Shown: positions 45,716 through 53,879 of the stretch, one piece after another
Layout of the letters: each line of letters begins with the position of its first letter
How positions within the stretch are numbered: position 1 is the first letter of the stretch
Assembly: GCA_021463195.1 (NCBI GenBank)
Contig: JAJTXZ010000024.1
Span: 1-56,264, forward strand
Direction: 5' to 3'
Source: Anaerolineae bacterium
GTDB lineage: Bacteria; Chloroflexota; Anaerolineae; UBA4142; SHND01
Length of the DNA: 56,264 bases
The notes under the pieces: generated by a model
The model's database searches: none
Told to the model about the DNA's origin: nothing
What the model saw: the letters and a program-made list of their open reading frames with translations, nothing else
Position numbers and translations under genes: made by a program

Positions 45716-45857
45716 GGGGTGCAGTTCAGTTTGGGGGTAGGTTTTTTCCCAAGTGCTAAAATCGAAAAAGTGCCTGCCGCGGTTTCCCACTGAAAACGGG
45801 ATTCAGACTGCGCGGGTTCGCTTGACATAAAAGTCACCCCGAAAGTGAACTACACCC
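45716..45857. mobile_element. Candidate MITE or IS remnant with ~23-bp terminal inverted repeats
   Basis: The left end GGGGTGCAGTTCAGTTTGGG (45716-45735 and following) and the reverse complement of the right end GGGTGTAGTTCACTTTCGGG match at about 20 of 24 positions. The 142-bp interval has no coding frame. It resembles the two ends of an insertion sequence brought together by internal deletion. The family is not recognised and no target duplication was confirmed. Confidence 0.6.
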
Positions 45858-45882
45858 TTGGCTGTCAGTTCCGCTTTTTCTT

Positions 45883-45911
45883 TTGCCAATTCCCCCTCGC
45901 TATGCTAATAT
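45883..45911 (+). promoter_or_regulatory. lon: Predicted lon promoter TTGCCA-17-TAATAT
   Basis: TTGCCA at 45883-45888 and TAATAT at 45906-45911. The expected start near 45918 gives a leader of about 74 nt. Confidence 0.55.
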
Positions 45912-45927
45912 CCTAAATCAATACACC

Positions 45928-45969
45928 ATGGACAATGTACAATGGACAGATTTTTTATTCATTGTCCAT
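45928..45969. promoter_or_regulatory. Inverted repeat ATGGACAATG / CATTGTCCAT in the lon leader
   Basis: A perfect 10-bp inverted repeat (45928-45937 and 45960-45969) with an extra direct copy ATGGACA at 45942-45948 between the arms. As RNA it forms a hairpin upstream of the lon start; as DNA it is a candidate operator. It is not the CIRCE heat-shock sequence. Confidence 0.5.
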
Positions 45970-45991
45970 TCGCTATTGTTCATTCAACTCC

Positions 45992-48412
45992 ATGTCTCGA
46001 CGCCAAGCGCAAACCGCGCCACCCATTCCTGTAATTGAAATCGAAAATGAAAACACGCGCGTATATCCGCTCGTTCCCGCGCGCGATACGGTCGTTTTTC
46101 CGCGCCTGATTTCGCCCATCACCGCCGGACGCGAACGCAGCGTACGCGCCATCGAAGAAGCGATGCTGCGCGACCAAAAAGTCGTCGTGTTCGCGCAACG
46201 CGACCCCGAATTGCAAGAACCCGGAATGGACGATTTGCACACCATCGGCACCGTCCTTTCCATCGGACGGATGCTGCGAATGCCCGACGGCACGACGAGC
46301 GTCTTGGGGCAAGGCGAAACGCGTGCGCGCTTGCTCGAAATTGTCCAGACCGACCCATTCGTCAAAGTGCGCGTAGAGGAAATCATCGAAGCCAGAGACA
46401 CTTCGGTTGAAATCCAAGCGCTCTGCCGCATGGCGCTCGCGCAGTTTGAAAAAATCGTGCGACTCAATTCCAATCTGCCCGAAGAGGTGTACATCGCCGC
46501 GATGAACACCGAAGGCGCGGGCGCGCTCGCCGATTTAATCGCGTCGTCGCTCAATCTCGAACTCGGCAAACGGCAGGAAATTTTAGAGACGCTGAATGGG
46601 GTCGAGCGGCTCAATCAGATTTCACGCTTGTTGGCGAACGAGCTCCAAGTCCTCGAACTGCAAAGTCAAATCCATAATCAAGTGCAGGAAGAGGTGGACA
46701 AAAATCAGCGCGAATATTATTTGCGCGAACAGATGCGCGTGATTCAACACGAGCTCGGCGAAATGGACGCGCAGACGCGCGAAATTCACGAGCTGCGCGA
46801 AAAAATCGCCGCCGCCGAAATGCCCGACGAAGCGCGCGCGCGCGCCGAACACGAGCTCGAACGCATTCAACAAACACCCTTCGGCTCGCCCGAACTTGGC
46901 ATCATCCGCACTTATCTCGATTGGCTGATTCAACTGCCATGGAAAAACGCGTCGCCGGACAATCTCGATATTCCCGCCGCCGCGAAATTATTGGACGAGC
47001 AACATTACGGCTTGAAACGCGCCAAAGAAAGAATTTTAGAATACATCGCCGTCCGCAAACTCGCAGGCAATAAAATGGCGTCGCCTGTGCTGTGCTTCGT
47101 CGGACCGCCCGGCACGGGCAAAACTTCGATGGGGCGCAGCATCGCGCAAGCGTTGGGGCGCAATTTTGTGCGCGTATCGCTCGGCGGCATTCGCGACGAA
47201 GCGGAAATTCGCGGCCACCGCCGCACCTACATCGGCGCGCTGCCGGGACGCATCATTCAGACGATGAAACGCGCCAAATCCATCAATCCCGTTTTCATGC
47301 TCGACGAGATTGACAAGGTTGGCGCGGATTTTCGCGGCGACCCGAGCGCGGCATTGTTAGAAGTGTTGGACCCCGAACAAAACAATGCGTTCAGCGACCA
47401 TTATCTCGAAGTCGCGTACAATTTGAGCCAAGTCATTTTTGTCACGACGGCGAACCTCCTCGACCCGATTCCGCCCGCGCTGCTTGACCGTATGGAAGTC
47501 ATCGAATTTCCGGGGTATATCGAAGAAGAAAAACTCGCCATCGCGAAACAATTCATTATTCCGCGCCAACTCGAACAACATGGCCTCGTCGGCAAACCAA
47601 AATTTTCGGACGAATCCATTCGCGGACTGATTCGCGATTACTCGTACGAAGCGGGGGTCCGCAATCTCGAACGCGAAATCGCGCAAGTCTGCCGTAAAAT
47701 CGCGCGTCAGGTCGCCGAAGACAAACCCGCGCCCGCGAGCGTCTCCAAAGAAACGCTCAACAAATATCTGGGGCCCGCGAAATTCATGTATGGCGTGAAA
47801 GAAGAGCAAGACCAAATCGGCGTCGCCACGGGCCTTGCCGTCACTGGCGCGGGCGGCGACACGATGGCAATCGAAGTGACGCTGATGCCGGGCAAAGGCG
47901 GATTGATGCTCACCGGACAACTCGGCGAGGTGATGCAAGAGTCCGCGCAAGCCGCGCTCTCGTACGCGCGCACCAACGCGAAACAACTCGGTCTGCGCGC
48001 CGATTTTGAAAAACTCGATATTCACATTCACGTCCCCGAAGGCGCGATTCCCAAAGACGGGCCTTCGGCGGGCATCACGATCGCGACGGCGTTGATTAGC
48101 GCCTTGTCGCAGCGCGCTGTTTACAAAGATGTCGGTTTTACGGGCGAGATTACTTTGCGCGGGCGCGTGCTGCCCATCGGCGGCGTGCGCGAGAAAATTC
48201 TCGCCGCGCACCGCGCGGGTTTAAAAACACTCATCCTGCCCAAAAAGAACAAAAAAGATTTGGTGGATTTGCCGCGCAAAGTCCAGCGCAATTTGAATCT
48301 TGTCCTCGTCGAAAACATGGATGAAGTTTTACCGGTGGCGTTGACCAAAAACAATGCCGCCCGCAAAACTACGCATCGCCATAAATCGCCCCCGCGCGCT
48401 GCCGCGCGTTGA
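45992..48412 (+). CDS. lon: ATP-dependent protease Lon
   Basis: 806 aa. N-terminal LON substrate domain ([22 protein letters not shown]), coiled-coil linker ([20 protein letters not shown]), AAA+ module with Walker [10 protein letters not shown] near residue 370 and Walker [19 protein letters not shown], and the protease domain with catalytic S692 ([10 protein letters not shown]) and K735 ([10 protein letters not shown]). Degrades misfolded and regulatory proteins. The start at 45992 follows a good promoter and leader; the frame is open for 19 more codons upstream into the leader. Basic C-terminal tail [15 protein letters not shown]. Confidence 0.95.
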   Translation: MSRRQAQTAPPIPVIEIENENTRVYPLVPARDTVVFPRLISPITAGRERSVRAIEEAMLRDQKVVVFAQRDPELQEPGMDDLHTIGTVLSIGRMLRMPDGTTSVLGQGETRARLLEIVQTDPFVKVRVEEIIEARDTSVEIQALCRMALAQFEKIVRLNSNLPEEVYIAAMNTEGAGALADLIASSLNLELGKRQEILETLNGVERLNQISRLLANELQVLELQSQIHNQVQEEVDKNQREYYLREQMRVIQHELGEMDAQTREIHELREKIAAAEMPDEARARAEHELERIQQTPFGSPELGIIRTYLDWLIQLPWKNASPDNLDIPAAAKLLDEQHYGLKRAKERILEYIAVRKLAGNKMASPVLCFVGPPGTGKTSMGRSIAQALGRNFVRVSLGGIRDEAEIRGHRRTYIGALPGRIIQTMKRAKSINPVFMLDEIDKVGADFRGDPSAALLEVLDPEQNNAFSDHYLEVAYNLSQVIFVTTANLLDPIPPALLDRMEVIEFPGYIEEEKLAIAKQFIIPRQLEQHGLVGKPKFSDESIRGLIRDYSYEAGVRNLEREIAQVCRKIARQVAEDKPAPASVSKETLNKYLGPAKFMYGVKEEQDQIGVATGLAVTGAGGDTMAIEVTLMPGKGGLMLTGQLGEVMQESAQAALSYARTNAKQLGLRADFEKLDIHIHVPEGAIPKDGPSAGITIATALISALSQRAVYKDVGFTGEITLRGRVLPIGGVREKILAAHRAGLKTLILPKKNKKDLVDLPRKVQRNLNLVLVENMDEVLPVALTKNNAARKTTHRHKSPPRAAAR

Positions 48413-48432
48413 CCTCATTTTGGAGTTTTGTT

Positions 48433-48765
48433 TTGAACAATTATCCGAATCAACCGCCGCAGCTGCCGCCCGGCAATTACAACCCATTCAATCCCTATGG
48501 CGGTTATGACCCGAGCGCGGATTACGTGCCGTGGCTGCCCGGCAAACAGAGTCCGCGTTTTATTCCCATCGCCATCATCGTCGCGCTGCTGTTGGTATGC
48601 AGCTGCTGCGCGTTCTTTGCCGGCACGCTTTTTGGCATCGAACTGCCGGGGATACTCGGCGTGGACGCGGCGTCACCAGCTGCGCCGTCCGATGAACTGC
48701 CACCCGAAGAAGAACCCACGCCCGAAACCTTTCATTATCGCGTCAACTATCATTTCAATTCCTGA
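48433..48765 (+). CDS. Proline-rich small membrane protein
   Basis: 110 aa from a TTG start with GGAG 7 nt upstream. N-terminal ~40 residues are rich in Asn, Pro and Gly (NNYPNQPPQLPPGNYNPFNP), followed by one membrane segment (IPIAIIVALLLVCSCCAFFA) and an acidic Pro-rich exterior tail. Function unknown. It follows lon by 20 bp and is probably in its operon. Confidence 0.6.
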   Translation: MNNYPNQPPQLPPGNYNPFNPYGGYDPSADYVPWLPGKQSPRFIPIAIIVALLLVCSCCAFFAGTLFGIELPGILGVDAASPAAPSDELPPEEEPTPETFHYRVNYHFNS

Positions 48766-48804
48766 TTTCAAAACCCGCTCTCGTTCGAGAACGGGTTTTG
48801 AAAT
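48765..48804. terminator. Long perfect hairpin between two genes
   Basis: ATTTCAAAACCCG (48765-48777) pairs with CGGGTTTTGAAAT (48792-48804), with further pairing TCTCG / CGAGA towards a small loop. No T-run follows. The next gene's ATG is only 7 bases after the stem. Likely an attenuator, terminator or mRNA-processing hairpin. Confidence 0.6.
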
Positions 48805-48811
48805 TCCGCCG

Positions 48812-50212
48812 ATGCAAGCTACCGACCTTTATCAAAGTTACGCGCAAGGCGCGAGCGAAACACTCGCCTTTGAACTCGAAAGCGCGGCGGCGCTCAAACT
48901 CGCCGAAACTTTTTCCGCGTTAGCAAACACACACGGCGGCGGCGTGCTGCTCGGCATTGACGCCGCCAGCAATCTCATCAAAGGTGTCCGCGACCTCGAT
49001 GCCGCGCGCGACAAAGCGCTCGCCGCGGGTTTGCGCTGCGATCCGCCGCTCGTTCTGCCGCGTCCGACCACCGTGATGCTCGAAGGCAAGCCGTTATTGT
49101 ACGTCACCATTCCATCCGGGTTGCCGCACGCGTACGCGCTGCGCGGCAAATACATGGCGCGCGAAGGCAAAAAAAATCGCGCGCTCGGGCCGCGTCAATT
49201 GCGCGATTTATTGCGTCAGCGCGGCGAAGGCAATTTTGAAGCGACCGTTTTACAAGGCGCGACGTTAGATGACCTCGATCGCGAACGCGTGGAGCAATAC
49301 GCGAAATTATTTTTAAGCGACGTCAGCGCGCGCCATCGCTGGAATGAAGAGACGCTCGATTTATTGTTTCGGCGCGGTTGTCTCGTTAAAGAATCAAGCA
49401 CGTATCGTCCCACCGTCGCGGGTTTGTTATTGTTCGGACGCGAACCGCAACGCTTGCTGCCGAGCGCGGAAATTTTGTTGGCGCGCTATGTTGGCGCGGA
49501 AATGTCCGACACGTTCATTCGCGAAACCGCGCGCGGCGCTTTGCCCGAACAAATTCGCGCGGCAGAAGCGTTTCTCACAACTAACATGCGCAAAGGCGCG
49601 CGCATTGCCGATTTCAAGCGCGAGGAAAAACCGGAATATCCATTGTCCGCCGTGCGCGAAGTAATGGTCAACGCAGTCGCGCATCGGGACTATCAAATTC
49701 GCGGCGAAGAAATTCGCGTATTGATGTTCAATGATCGCATCGAAGTGTATTCGCCCGGACGCTTGCCCGGTCATATCACGGTGGAAAATATCGTCGAGGA
49801 ACGCTTTGCGCGCAACGAGGTGATTGTCCAAGTCTTGACGGACTTGGGTTTTGTGGAACGCCTTGGATACGGCATTGATCGCATTTTGCGCCAAATGAAT
49901 GAGGCGGGTCTGCCGCAGCCAAAATTTCAGGAAACCACTAATGGATTTCGCGTCACGCTGCGCGGCGCGGGCGATAATTTTGTCTCGGGCGAATTCGACC
50001 ACGCCAAATATCGCAATCTGCCGTTGAACGAACGTCAAAGCGCCGCGCTCAACATCTTGCGCAAGGCGGGGCGCGTCGGCAATCGCGACTTGAAAGAATT
50101 GTATCCCGATGTGAGCGAAGAAACGATTCGCCGCGATTTAGCGGACCTTGTGGACGCGGGTCTTGTCATCAAGATGGGCGACCGCAGAGGGACGTACTAT
50201 ATTTTGAAATAA
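48812..50212 (+). CDS. AlbA_2 / HATPase_c_4 regulator with C-terminal HTH (RecG-like putative transcriptional regulator)
   Basis: 466 aa. N-terminal AlbA_2 (Schlafen-like) domain ~15-130 with ETLAFELESAAALKLAETFS and ALANTHGGGVLLGID. Middle HATPase_c_4 region with PLSAVREVMVNAVAHRDYQI, MFNDRIEVYSPGRLPG and VEERFARNEVIVQVLTDLG-FVERLGYGIDRI. C-terminal winged HTH (ALNILRKAGRVGNRDLKELY, then EETIRRDLADLVDAGLVIKMG). This domain set is annotated as ATP-dependent DNA helicase RecG-related or DNA-binding protein; role in regulation is inferred. The ATG at 48812 is preferred over longer frames. Confidence 0.82.
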   Translation: MQATDLYQSYAQGASETLAFELESAAALKLAETFSALANTHGGGVLLGIDAASNLIKGVRDLDAARDKALAAGLRCDPPLVLPRPTTVMLEGKPLLYVTIPSGLPHAYALRGKYMAREGKKNRALGPRQLRDLLRQRGEGNFEATVLQGATLDDLDRERVEQYAKLFLSDVSARHRWNEETLDLLFRRGCLVKESSTYRPTVAGLLLFGREPQRLLPSAEILLARYVGAEMSDTFIRETARGALPEQIRAAEAFLTTNMRKGARIADFKREEKPEYPLSAVREVMVNAVAHRDYQIRGEEIRVLMFNDRIEVYSPGRLPGHITVENIVEERFARNEVIVQVLTDLGFVERLGYGIDRILRQMNEAGLPQPKFQETTNGFRVTLRGAGDNFVSGEFDHAKYRNLPLNERQSAALNILRKAGRVGNRDLKELYPDVSEETIRRDLADLVDAGLVIKMGDRRGTYYILK

Positions 50213-50814
50213 GCATTGACGCGCGCGTATTCCGCCATCACGAGCGGCAATAAAATTTCGCGCGCGGGCGTTTCCAGGTCGGTCATCACGCCTTCGCATT
50301 TTTGCAGCGCCCATAACGCGTCGGGCGCGTTATTTTGAAAACAATACAGTCGCGCTAACGCGAGCCACACCGCCGCCGCGCGGTCAGGAAAAGTGAACGC
50401 GAGTTGTTCCGCGCACTCGGTCAAATTCGCGTATGCGCTGTCCCAAGCTTGTTTGCCCACACGCACCGCGCCGCAATAATATTGCGCCACCGCGCCCGCC
50501 AACGTCACATTCACGCCGCCGCGATACAATGCGCCTAATTCCCGCACGCGCAGCGCGGCAGCGCACCATTCTTCCGCCTGCGTCCACTCGCGTTTGCCCG
50601 CGCACATTGTCGCCCGCGTCAACATTTCGCACACGCCGCGTCCGAGTTCGGGATTCACCAATACGCGCGGCAGCGGAGTCGTCAAGCCATTCGCGCCGCG
50701 CACGCGATACGGCACCAGTTCCAGCGAAAACGCGGAACGCTGCGCGACCTTGAACAAAAACACGCGGCCCAGCGCCAAGAGGTCGAGCGCCAACGCGTAT
50801 TCACTGCCCCACAT
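50197..50814 (-). CDS. TPR-like helical protein of unknown function
   Basis: 205 aa, mostly helical with TPR-like spacing (EYALALDLLALGRVFLF, ATMCAGKREWTQAEEWCAAA, AVWLALARLYCFQNNAPDAL). No enzyme motif. Its start shares one base with the SPFH gene stop (TAATG), so the two are coupled. Its 3' end overlaps the convergent AlbA_2 gene by 16 bp. Confidence 0.6.
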   Translation of the reverse strand: MWGSEYALALDLLALGRVFLFKVAQRSAFSLELVPYRVRGANGLTTPLPRVLVNPELGRGVCEMLTRATMCAGKREWTQAEEWCAAALRVRELGALYRGGVNVTLAGAVAQYYCGAVRVGKQAWDSAYANLTECAEQLAFTFPDRAAAVWLALARLYCFQNNAPDALWALQKCEGVMTDLETPAREILLPLVMAEYARVNAYFKI

Positions 50815-52268
50815 TATTCTTCTGTCTCTTCCGCATCGGCGCGTCCAAACATGTCGAGAATGGAACGCGGGTCGCGGTCGTAACGACGTTCGTACACCAG
50901 CAGACCCAACGCGCGCATCAATTCGCGCATCGTGCCTTCGTCCAAACGATCGCCAAACGCCTGCCGCACTAATTCCATCCGCCGCGCGAATTCCACCGCG
51001 CTCGCCGCGCGCGCTTTCATGCGCGTTTCCAAACCGAGCGCTTCAGCTTCGGCTTTGAGTCGCTCCACCTCTTTGTCGGTCTCGGCTTTGATAATGCGCG
51101 TCTTGTGTTCCAACTGCGCCAGTTGATGCTGTTTGTTGGCTTGCTCCAATTCAGCGCGCGATTGCCGCTCCAGCTCGGCTTCTTTTTCCAACGCCACCAT
51201 CCATTGGTCGTACATGCGTTTCGTTTTTTCCGCAAAATCGGGCGGCGGCGCGAGATGGTCAATCATCATCATTCGCACCGCGACGCCGGAATCGGCGAGG
51301 CGGTCGCGTGTTTCATTGATTAAACGCGCGCGAATTTCTTCTATCGCCGGTTTCGACGCTTGCTGGGAATAGAACCGACGCAGCGTTTCGGTCAAATCCA
51401 AATGCTGCAACTGATCGGGCGTCACGAAAAAATCCGAGAGCGCGAATTGACGCATAATTTCGCGCAATTTTTGCATCAGCGCGCGCGCTGCTTTTTCGCG
51501 CCAATCGGGCGAGGGAATTAACGCGCGGCGCACATTTTCCAATTTCACCAAATGCGCTTGGCCGTCCTTGAGCGCCGAACCATCTTGAATAATCCAAAAC
51601 GAAATCACGCCTTTGAGTTGAACCTTCATCCCATCGGCGGTCCAAAACGAATCGTCTATGGGCAAAGATTGCGGTTTCAAATCCACCGCGCCGACGTATT
51701 GCTGATTCCATTCGTACAGATGCAAGCCAAATTGGCGCAGGACATATCCACCCGGCTGCCAAATCAGCGCCGCGCTGGAACGGTCAATATCCAGATACGC
51801 GGGGCCACGCCCTGTTGTGCGTTGGTACGAAAGATCGAGCTGGTCGCGGCGGCGCAATAGAGACATGTCCGTCCCTTCGGCGATTTGGCCTTGCCGTATC
51901 GGAATCGTCGGCAAATATTCTTGGCTCAAGTAATCTTCCAACAGCGCTTGCGCCGCCGCGGGATCTTGAACGCTATACGGCGCCAACAGCAATATTGCGC
52001 TGCGCCCAAGCAACGCGCGCAGAACGTAACGCGTCGCCAAAACGCCCGCGCCCGCCATGCCAAACGCAAACGCTAACGCGAGCCAGCGCATCACGCCGAT
52101 AAAAAATAATCCCGCCACCGCCGCCGCGCCGACCGCGAGCAAAAAAAGCGCGCTGACCAGCATGACGCCAGAATCGGGAGCAAGTGAAGAGGGTTTGGAT
52201 TTGGGTTGTCTCGAGAGAGCCGGGGGCCGCTTGGCAAGCAACGTAAATTTAGCCAAAAGTTTTTCCAT
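50814..52268 (-). CDS. SPFH/Band 7 domain membrane protein
   Basis: 484 aa. Two membrane segments near the N-terminus (VMLVSALFLLAVGAAAVAGL and WLALAFAFGMAGAGVLATRYV), an SPFH/band-7-like domain (~160-330, ending AVRMMMIDHLAPPPDF), then a long charged coiled coil (KEAELERQSRAELEQANKQH … KAEAEALGLETRM). Flotillin/stomatin-like scaffold organising membrane domains or a protease. Coupled with the TPR-like gene. The predicted promoter is at 52385-52413. ATG at 52268 has AAGGAT upstream. Confidence 0.75.
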   Translation of the reverse strand: MEKLLAKFTLLAKRPPALSRQPKSKPSSLAPDSGVMLVSALFLLAVGAAAVAGLFFIGVMRWLALAFAFGMAGAGVLATRYVLRALLGRSAILLLAPYSVQDPAAAQALLEDYLSQEYLPTIPIRQGQIAEGTDMSLLRRRDQLDLSYQRTTGRGPAYLDIDRSSAALIWQPGGYVLRQFGLHLYEWNQQYVGAVDLKPQSLPIDDSFWTADGMKVQLKGVISFWIIQDGSALKDGQAHLVKLENVRRALIPSPDWREKAARALMQKLREIMRQFALSDFFVTPDQLQHLDLTETLRRFYSQQASKPAIEEIRARLINETRDRLADSGVAVRMMMIDHLAPPPDFAEKTKRMYDQWMVALEKEAELERQSRAELEQANKQHQLAQLEHKTRIIKAETDKEVERLKAEAEALGLETRMKARAASAVEFARRMELVRQAFGDRLDEGTMRELMRALGLLVYERRYDRDPRSILDMFGRADAEETEE

Positions 52269-52384
52269 ACCACATCCTTGTGGAAGCGTGCGGCACGCCC
52301 ATCCAGCGCGTGTCACCGCGTTATCGCTTGAGAAAATATTCGCGCGAGAACATTATTGGTGGAACAACCGGCTGCAACGCGGAC

Positions 52385-52413
52385 AGGATAACATAATTAA
52401 AAATTCTTTACAA
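52385..52413 (-). promoter_or_regulatory. Predicted promoter of the SPFH operon (TTGTAA-17-TATCCT)
   Basis: On the minus strand TTGTAA (52413-52408) and TATCCT (52390-52385) are 17 bp apart, giving a leader of about 110 nt before the SPFH ATG. Confidence 0.45.
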
Positions 52414-52454
52414 ACAAAGAGCGCGCAACGCGCAGCAAGCATAACATTTTTGGT

Positions 52455-52484
52455 TATCCCACACTATCCCACATTTATCCCACA
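52455..52484. promoter_or_regulatory. Three helically phased direct repeats TATCCCACA
   Basis: TATCCCACA starts at 52455, 52465 and 52476, i.e. spaced 10 and 11 bp, one turn of the helix each. Resembles a cooperative protein-binding array (compare DnaA-box-like TTATCCACA) between divergent transcription units. Confidence 0.55.
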
Positions 52485-52572
52485 CACCGCATAGCAAGAT
52501 TCGCACGCTTGTTCTACGCCTGCTTTTTCGTTTTTTTTGCGGCGTGCGCGTTCACGATACAGCGTCGCGCTA

Positions 52573-52600
52573 TTGCAAGCATAACCGTTTTGCATATGAT
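52573..52600 (+). promoter_or_regulatory. Predicted promoter TTGCAA-16-TATGAT of the HTH-only gene
   Basis: TTGCAA at 52573-52578 and TATGAT at 52595-52600; the expected start near 52607 is about 8 bases before the candidate TTG start at 52615. Confidence 0.4.
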
Positions 52601-52614
52601 CACGCCAGCAAAAA

Positions 52615-52887
52615 TTGTTCGCTCGAAATACTCGCTTGGAGCTTCAGGTTGAAATAGTTGCTTCGCCTCCCCCACACACACATTTCTTCATCCATACAAA
52701 ATTGACGCCGCGCGAAATGGAAATCTTGAAACTGGTCGCGCAAAACCGGAGCGACAAGGAAATCGCGCAGACCCTGCAAATAAGCGTCAACACAATGCGC
52801 AATCACATGCAAAACATCCTGCGAAAATTGAAAGTGTGTAATCGAGAGGCGGCGGTGTGGCTAGCGAATCATTTGAGGTGGATTTGA
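52615..52887 (+). CDS. LuxR-type HTH protein (HTH domain only)
   Basis: 90 aa. The C-terminal ~60 residues are a LuxR/GerE HTH (KLTPREMEILKLVAQNRSDK, then EIAQTLQISVNTMRNHMQNI and LRKLKVCNREAAVWLANH). No receiver or sensor domain is present; the first ~28 residues are unlike any domain and the TTG start is uncertain. The HTH half is nearly identical at DNA level to the gene at 53880-54488, so one arose by duplication, probably with loss of the N-terminal domain here. Next to a matching palindromic operator. GerE-type HTH-only proteins are known, so it may still be functional. Confidence 0.7.
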   Translation: MFARNTRLELQVEIVASPPPHTHFFIHTKLTPREMEILKLVAQNRSDKEIAQTLQISVNTMRNHMQNILRKLKVCNREAAVWLANHLRWI

Positions 52888-52908
52888 GAGCAAAGGCGTT
52901 TAGAAAAA

Positions 52909-52953
52909 ATAGTGCATGCACTATTGTATTACGCCTGTTTAAATCCGTATAAT
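52909..52953 (+). promoter_or_regulatory. Operator-promoter A: palindrome ATAGTGCATGCACTAT and TATAAT
   Basis: Perfect 16-bp palindrome ATAGTGCATGCACTAT at 52909-52924, centre 31.5 bp before the first base of TATAAT (52948-52953). Predicted position of the centre is about -43.5. The overlapping -35 (TTGTAT, 52924-52929) is weak. Same arrangement as site B at 54510. Consistent with a LuxR-type activator site of class II. Confidence 0.75.
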
Positions 52954-52981
52954 AGAAATAAATTCGAAAGGAGATTGTTCG

Positions 52982-53086
52982 ATGCGCACCCTCACACAGC
53001 ATAATTTGAACGGACGCACAAGCCAACAATACGGCGGTGGTTCATGTGCTGGGGATGGAGAAAGCGCGACCCTTCTCCCACAGTAA
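52982..53086 (+). CDS. 34-aa peptide under operator-promoter A
   Basis: Reads MRTLTQHNLNGRTSQQYGGG then SCAGDGESATLLPQ and stop. AAGGAG lies 9 nt before the ATG, a strong site. No signal peptide or membrane segment; Gly-rich middle with one Cys. First reading frame of the transcript. Could be a signalling peptide, a leader, or a fragment of a degraded gene. Confidence 0.5.
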   Translation: MRTLTQHNLNGRTSQQYGGGSCAGDGESATLLPQ

Positions 53087-53110
53087 GAATACGCTAAAAA
53101 GGGGTGTTCC

Positions 53111-53758
53111 ATGAAGCAACATCGGCTGAAAGTTACAACGATTTTTTGCGTGCTCCTTCTGGCAGCTGTATTGGGAGGTTGACTAATCATATCCAATGCG
53201 CACAGCGCCCCACGTCGAAATGACTGGCCTAGCTTCAAGATGACATACAAGGACTGGCAGTTATATAATGGGCAAGAACGTGCCCCTCGTCACAGAGTAG
53301 AACAGCTTGTGTATCAAGACCAACTGCATTGGAGTTCGGAGGTCTTGGAAGAGACTGCCGCACCGGATTATGTGGGGAGCTACATGCAAGTCAACGACGA
53401 CATTATCAAAGGCGCAAATAAAAAGCTTCGCGCCTTTGATGAACGAAAAATAGATCTAAGCGAAGGATTTTATGCCCCGGCTGAATGGCTCGTCCCCATC
53501 CGCATCAGCAAATACAAACAGGTCCCGGGGGCGGAGATTCGTCCTGCCGACAAGCCGGGTTTAATGGATCTCACCTTTACTGAGCAAGCGCCTTGCGACC
53601 CCGATACATGGCCGTGCGAAAAAGAGGTCTATGATGTTACGACGCGCATTCGCTATTGGGCAGACTCGGAATTGCCGATGGGCATGACCGTGACAAGCAA
53701 TGGAGAACTTGTACGAGAGATCACCGTGACCGCTTTCGAGTGGTTATCTTTAAAATAA
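53111..53758 (+). pseudogene. Secreted protein with an in-frame TGA at the signal-peptide end
   Basis: An ATG at 53111 begins MKQHRLKVTTIFCVLLLAAV-LGG, a lipoprotein-like signal sequence, followed by TGA (53180-53182) and then 191 further in-frame codons to the stop after 53755. The protein after the stop (LIISNAHSAPRRNDW…, then DWQLYNGQERAPRHRVEQLV … RYWADSELPMGMTVTSNGEL) looks well maintained. The TGA sits where a lipobox Cys (TGC/TGT) would be expected (L-G-G-C). If no readthrough occurs, translation might restart at the ATG at 53240, giving 172 aa without a signal. Family not recognised. Confidence 0.6.
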
Positions 53759-53817
53759 TTAGCGCCACCAAAACGCCACTTTGCGGCAAAAGCGTTTCAT
53801 TCTGAACTGAATTGGAA

Positions 53818-53844
53818 GAACCTTTCTATCAAAAAGAAAGGTTC
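53818..53844 (+). terminator. Hairpin GAACCTTTCT / AGAAAGGTTC
   Basis: A perfect 10-bp stem (53818-53827 and 53835-53844) with a 7-base loop follows the secreted-protein gene; the downstream T-tract is weak (GCTTGATTTT). Possible terminator or processing signal before the pseudo-receiver regulator. Confidence 0.55.
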
Positions 53845-53879
53845 GCTTGATTTTCTGACGGGTATTTTTTGGAGGCATC

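Larger units (their letters stand above)
45639..45991. other. Intergenic region between the MFS gene and lon
   Basis: About 350 bp without a gene. It contains a 142-bp inverted-repeat element (45716-45857), the lon promoter (45883-45911) and the lon leader with its ATGGACAATG inverted repeat. No protein-like frame was found. Confidence 0.7.
52269..52614. other. Intergenic region between the SPFH gene and the HTH-only regulator
   Basis: About 350 bp without a gene, AT-rich compared with the preceding genes. Contains the divergent promoters of the SPFH gene (minus) and the HTH-only gene (plus) and the three helically phased TATCCCACA repeats. Confidence 0.6.

Noticed and set aside
48497-48811. 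Longer N-terminus for the AlbA_2 regulator
   Set aside because: The upstream part overlaps the small membrane protein gene in another frame, is Arg/Ser-rich and lacks a ribosome site; the ATG at 48812 fits the domain start.
52455-52484. Replication origin with DnaA boxes
   Set aside because: TATCCCACA has an extra C relative to TTATCCACA, only three copies, and no dnaA, dnaN or AT-rich unwinding region nearby.
53180-53182. Selenocysteine codon at the TGA
   Set aside because: No SECIS-like hairpin was recognised after it and no sel genes are in the window; lipobox Cys or Trp replacement is simpler.
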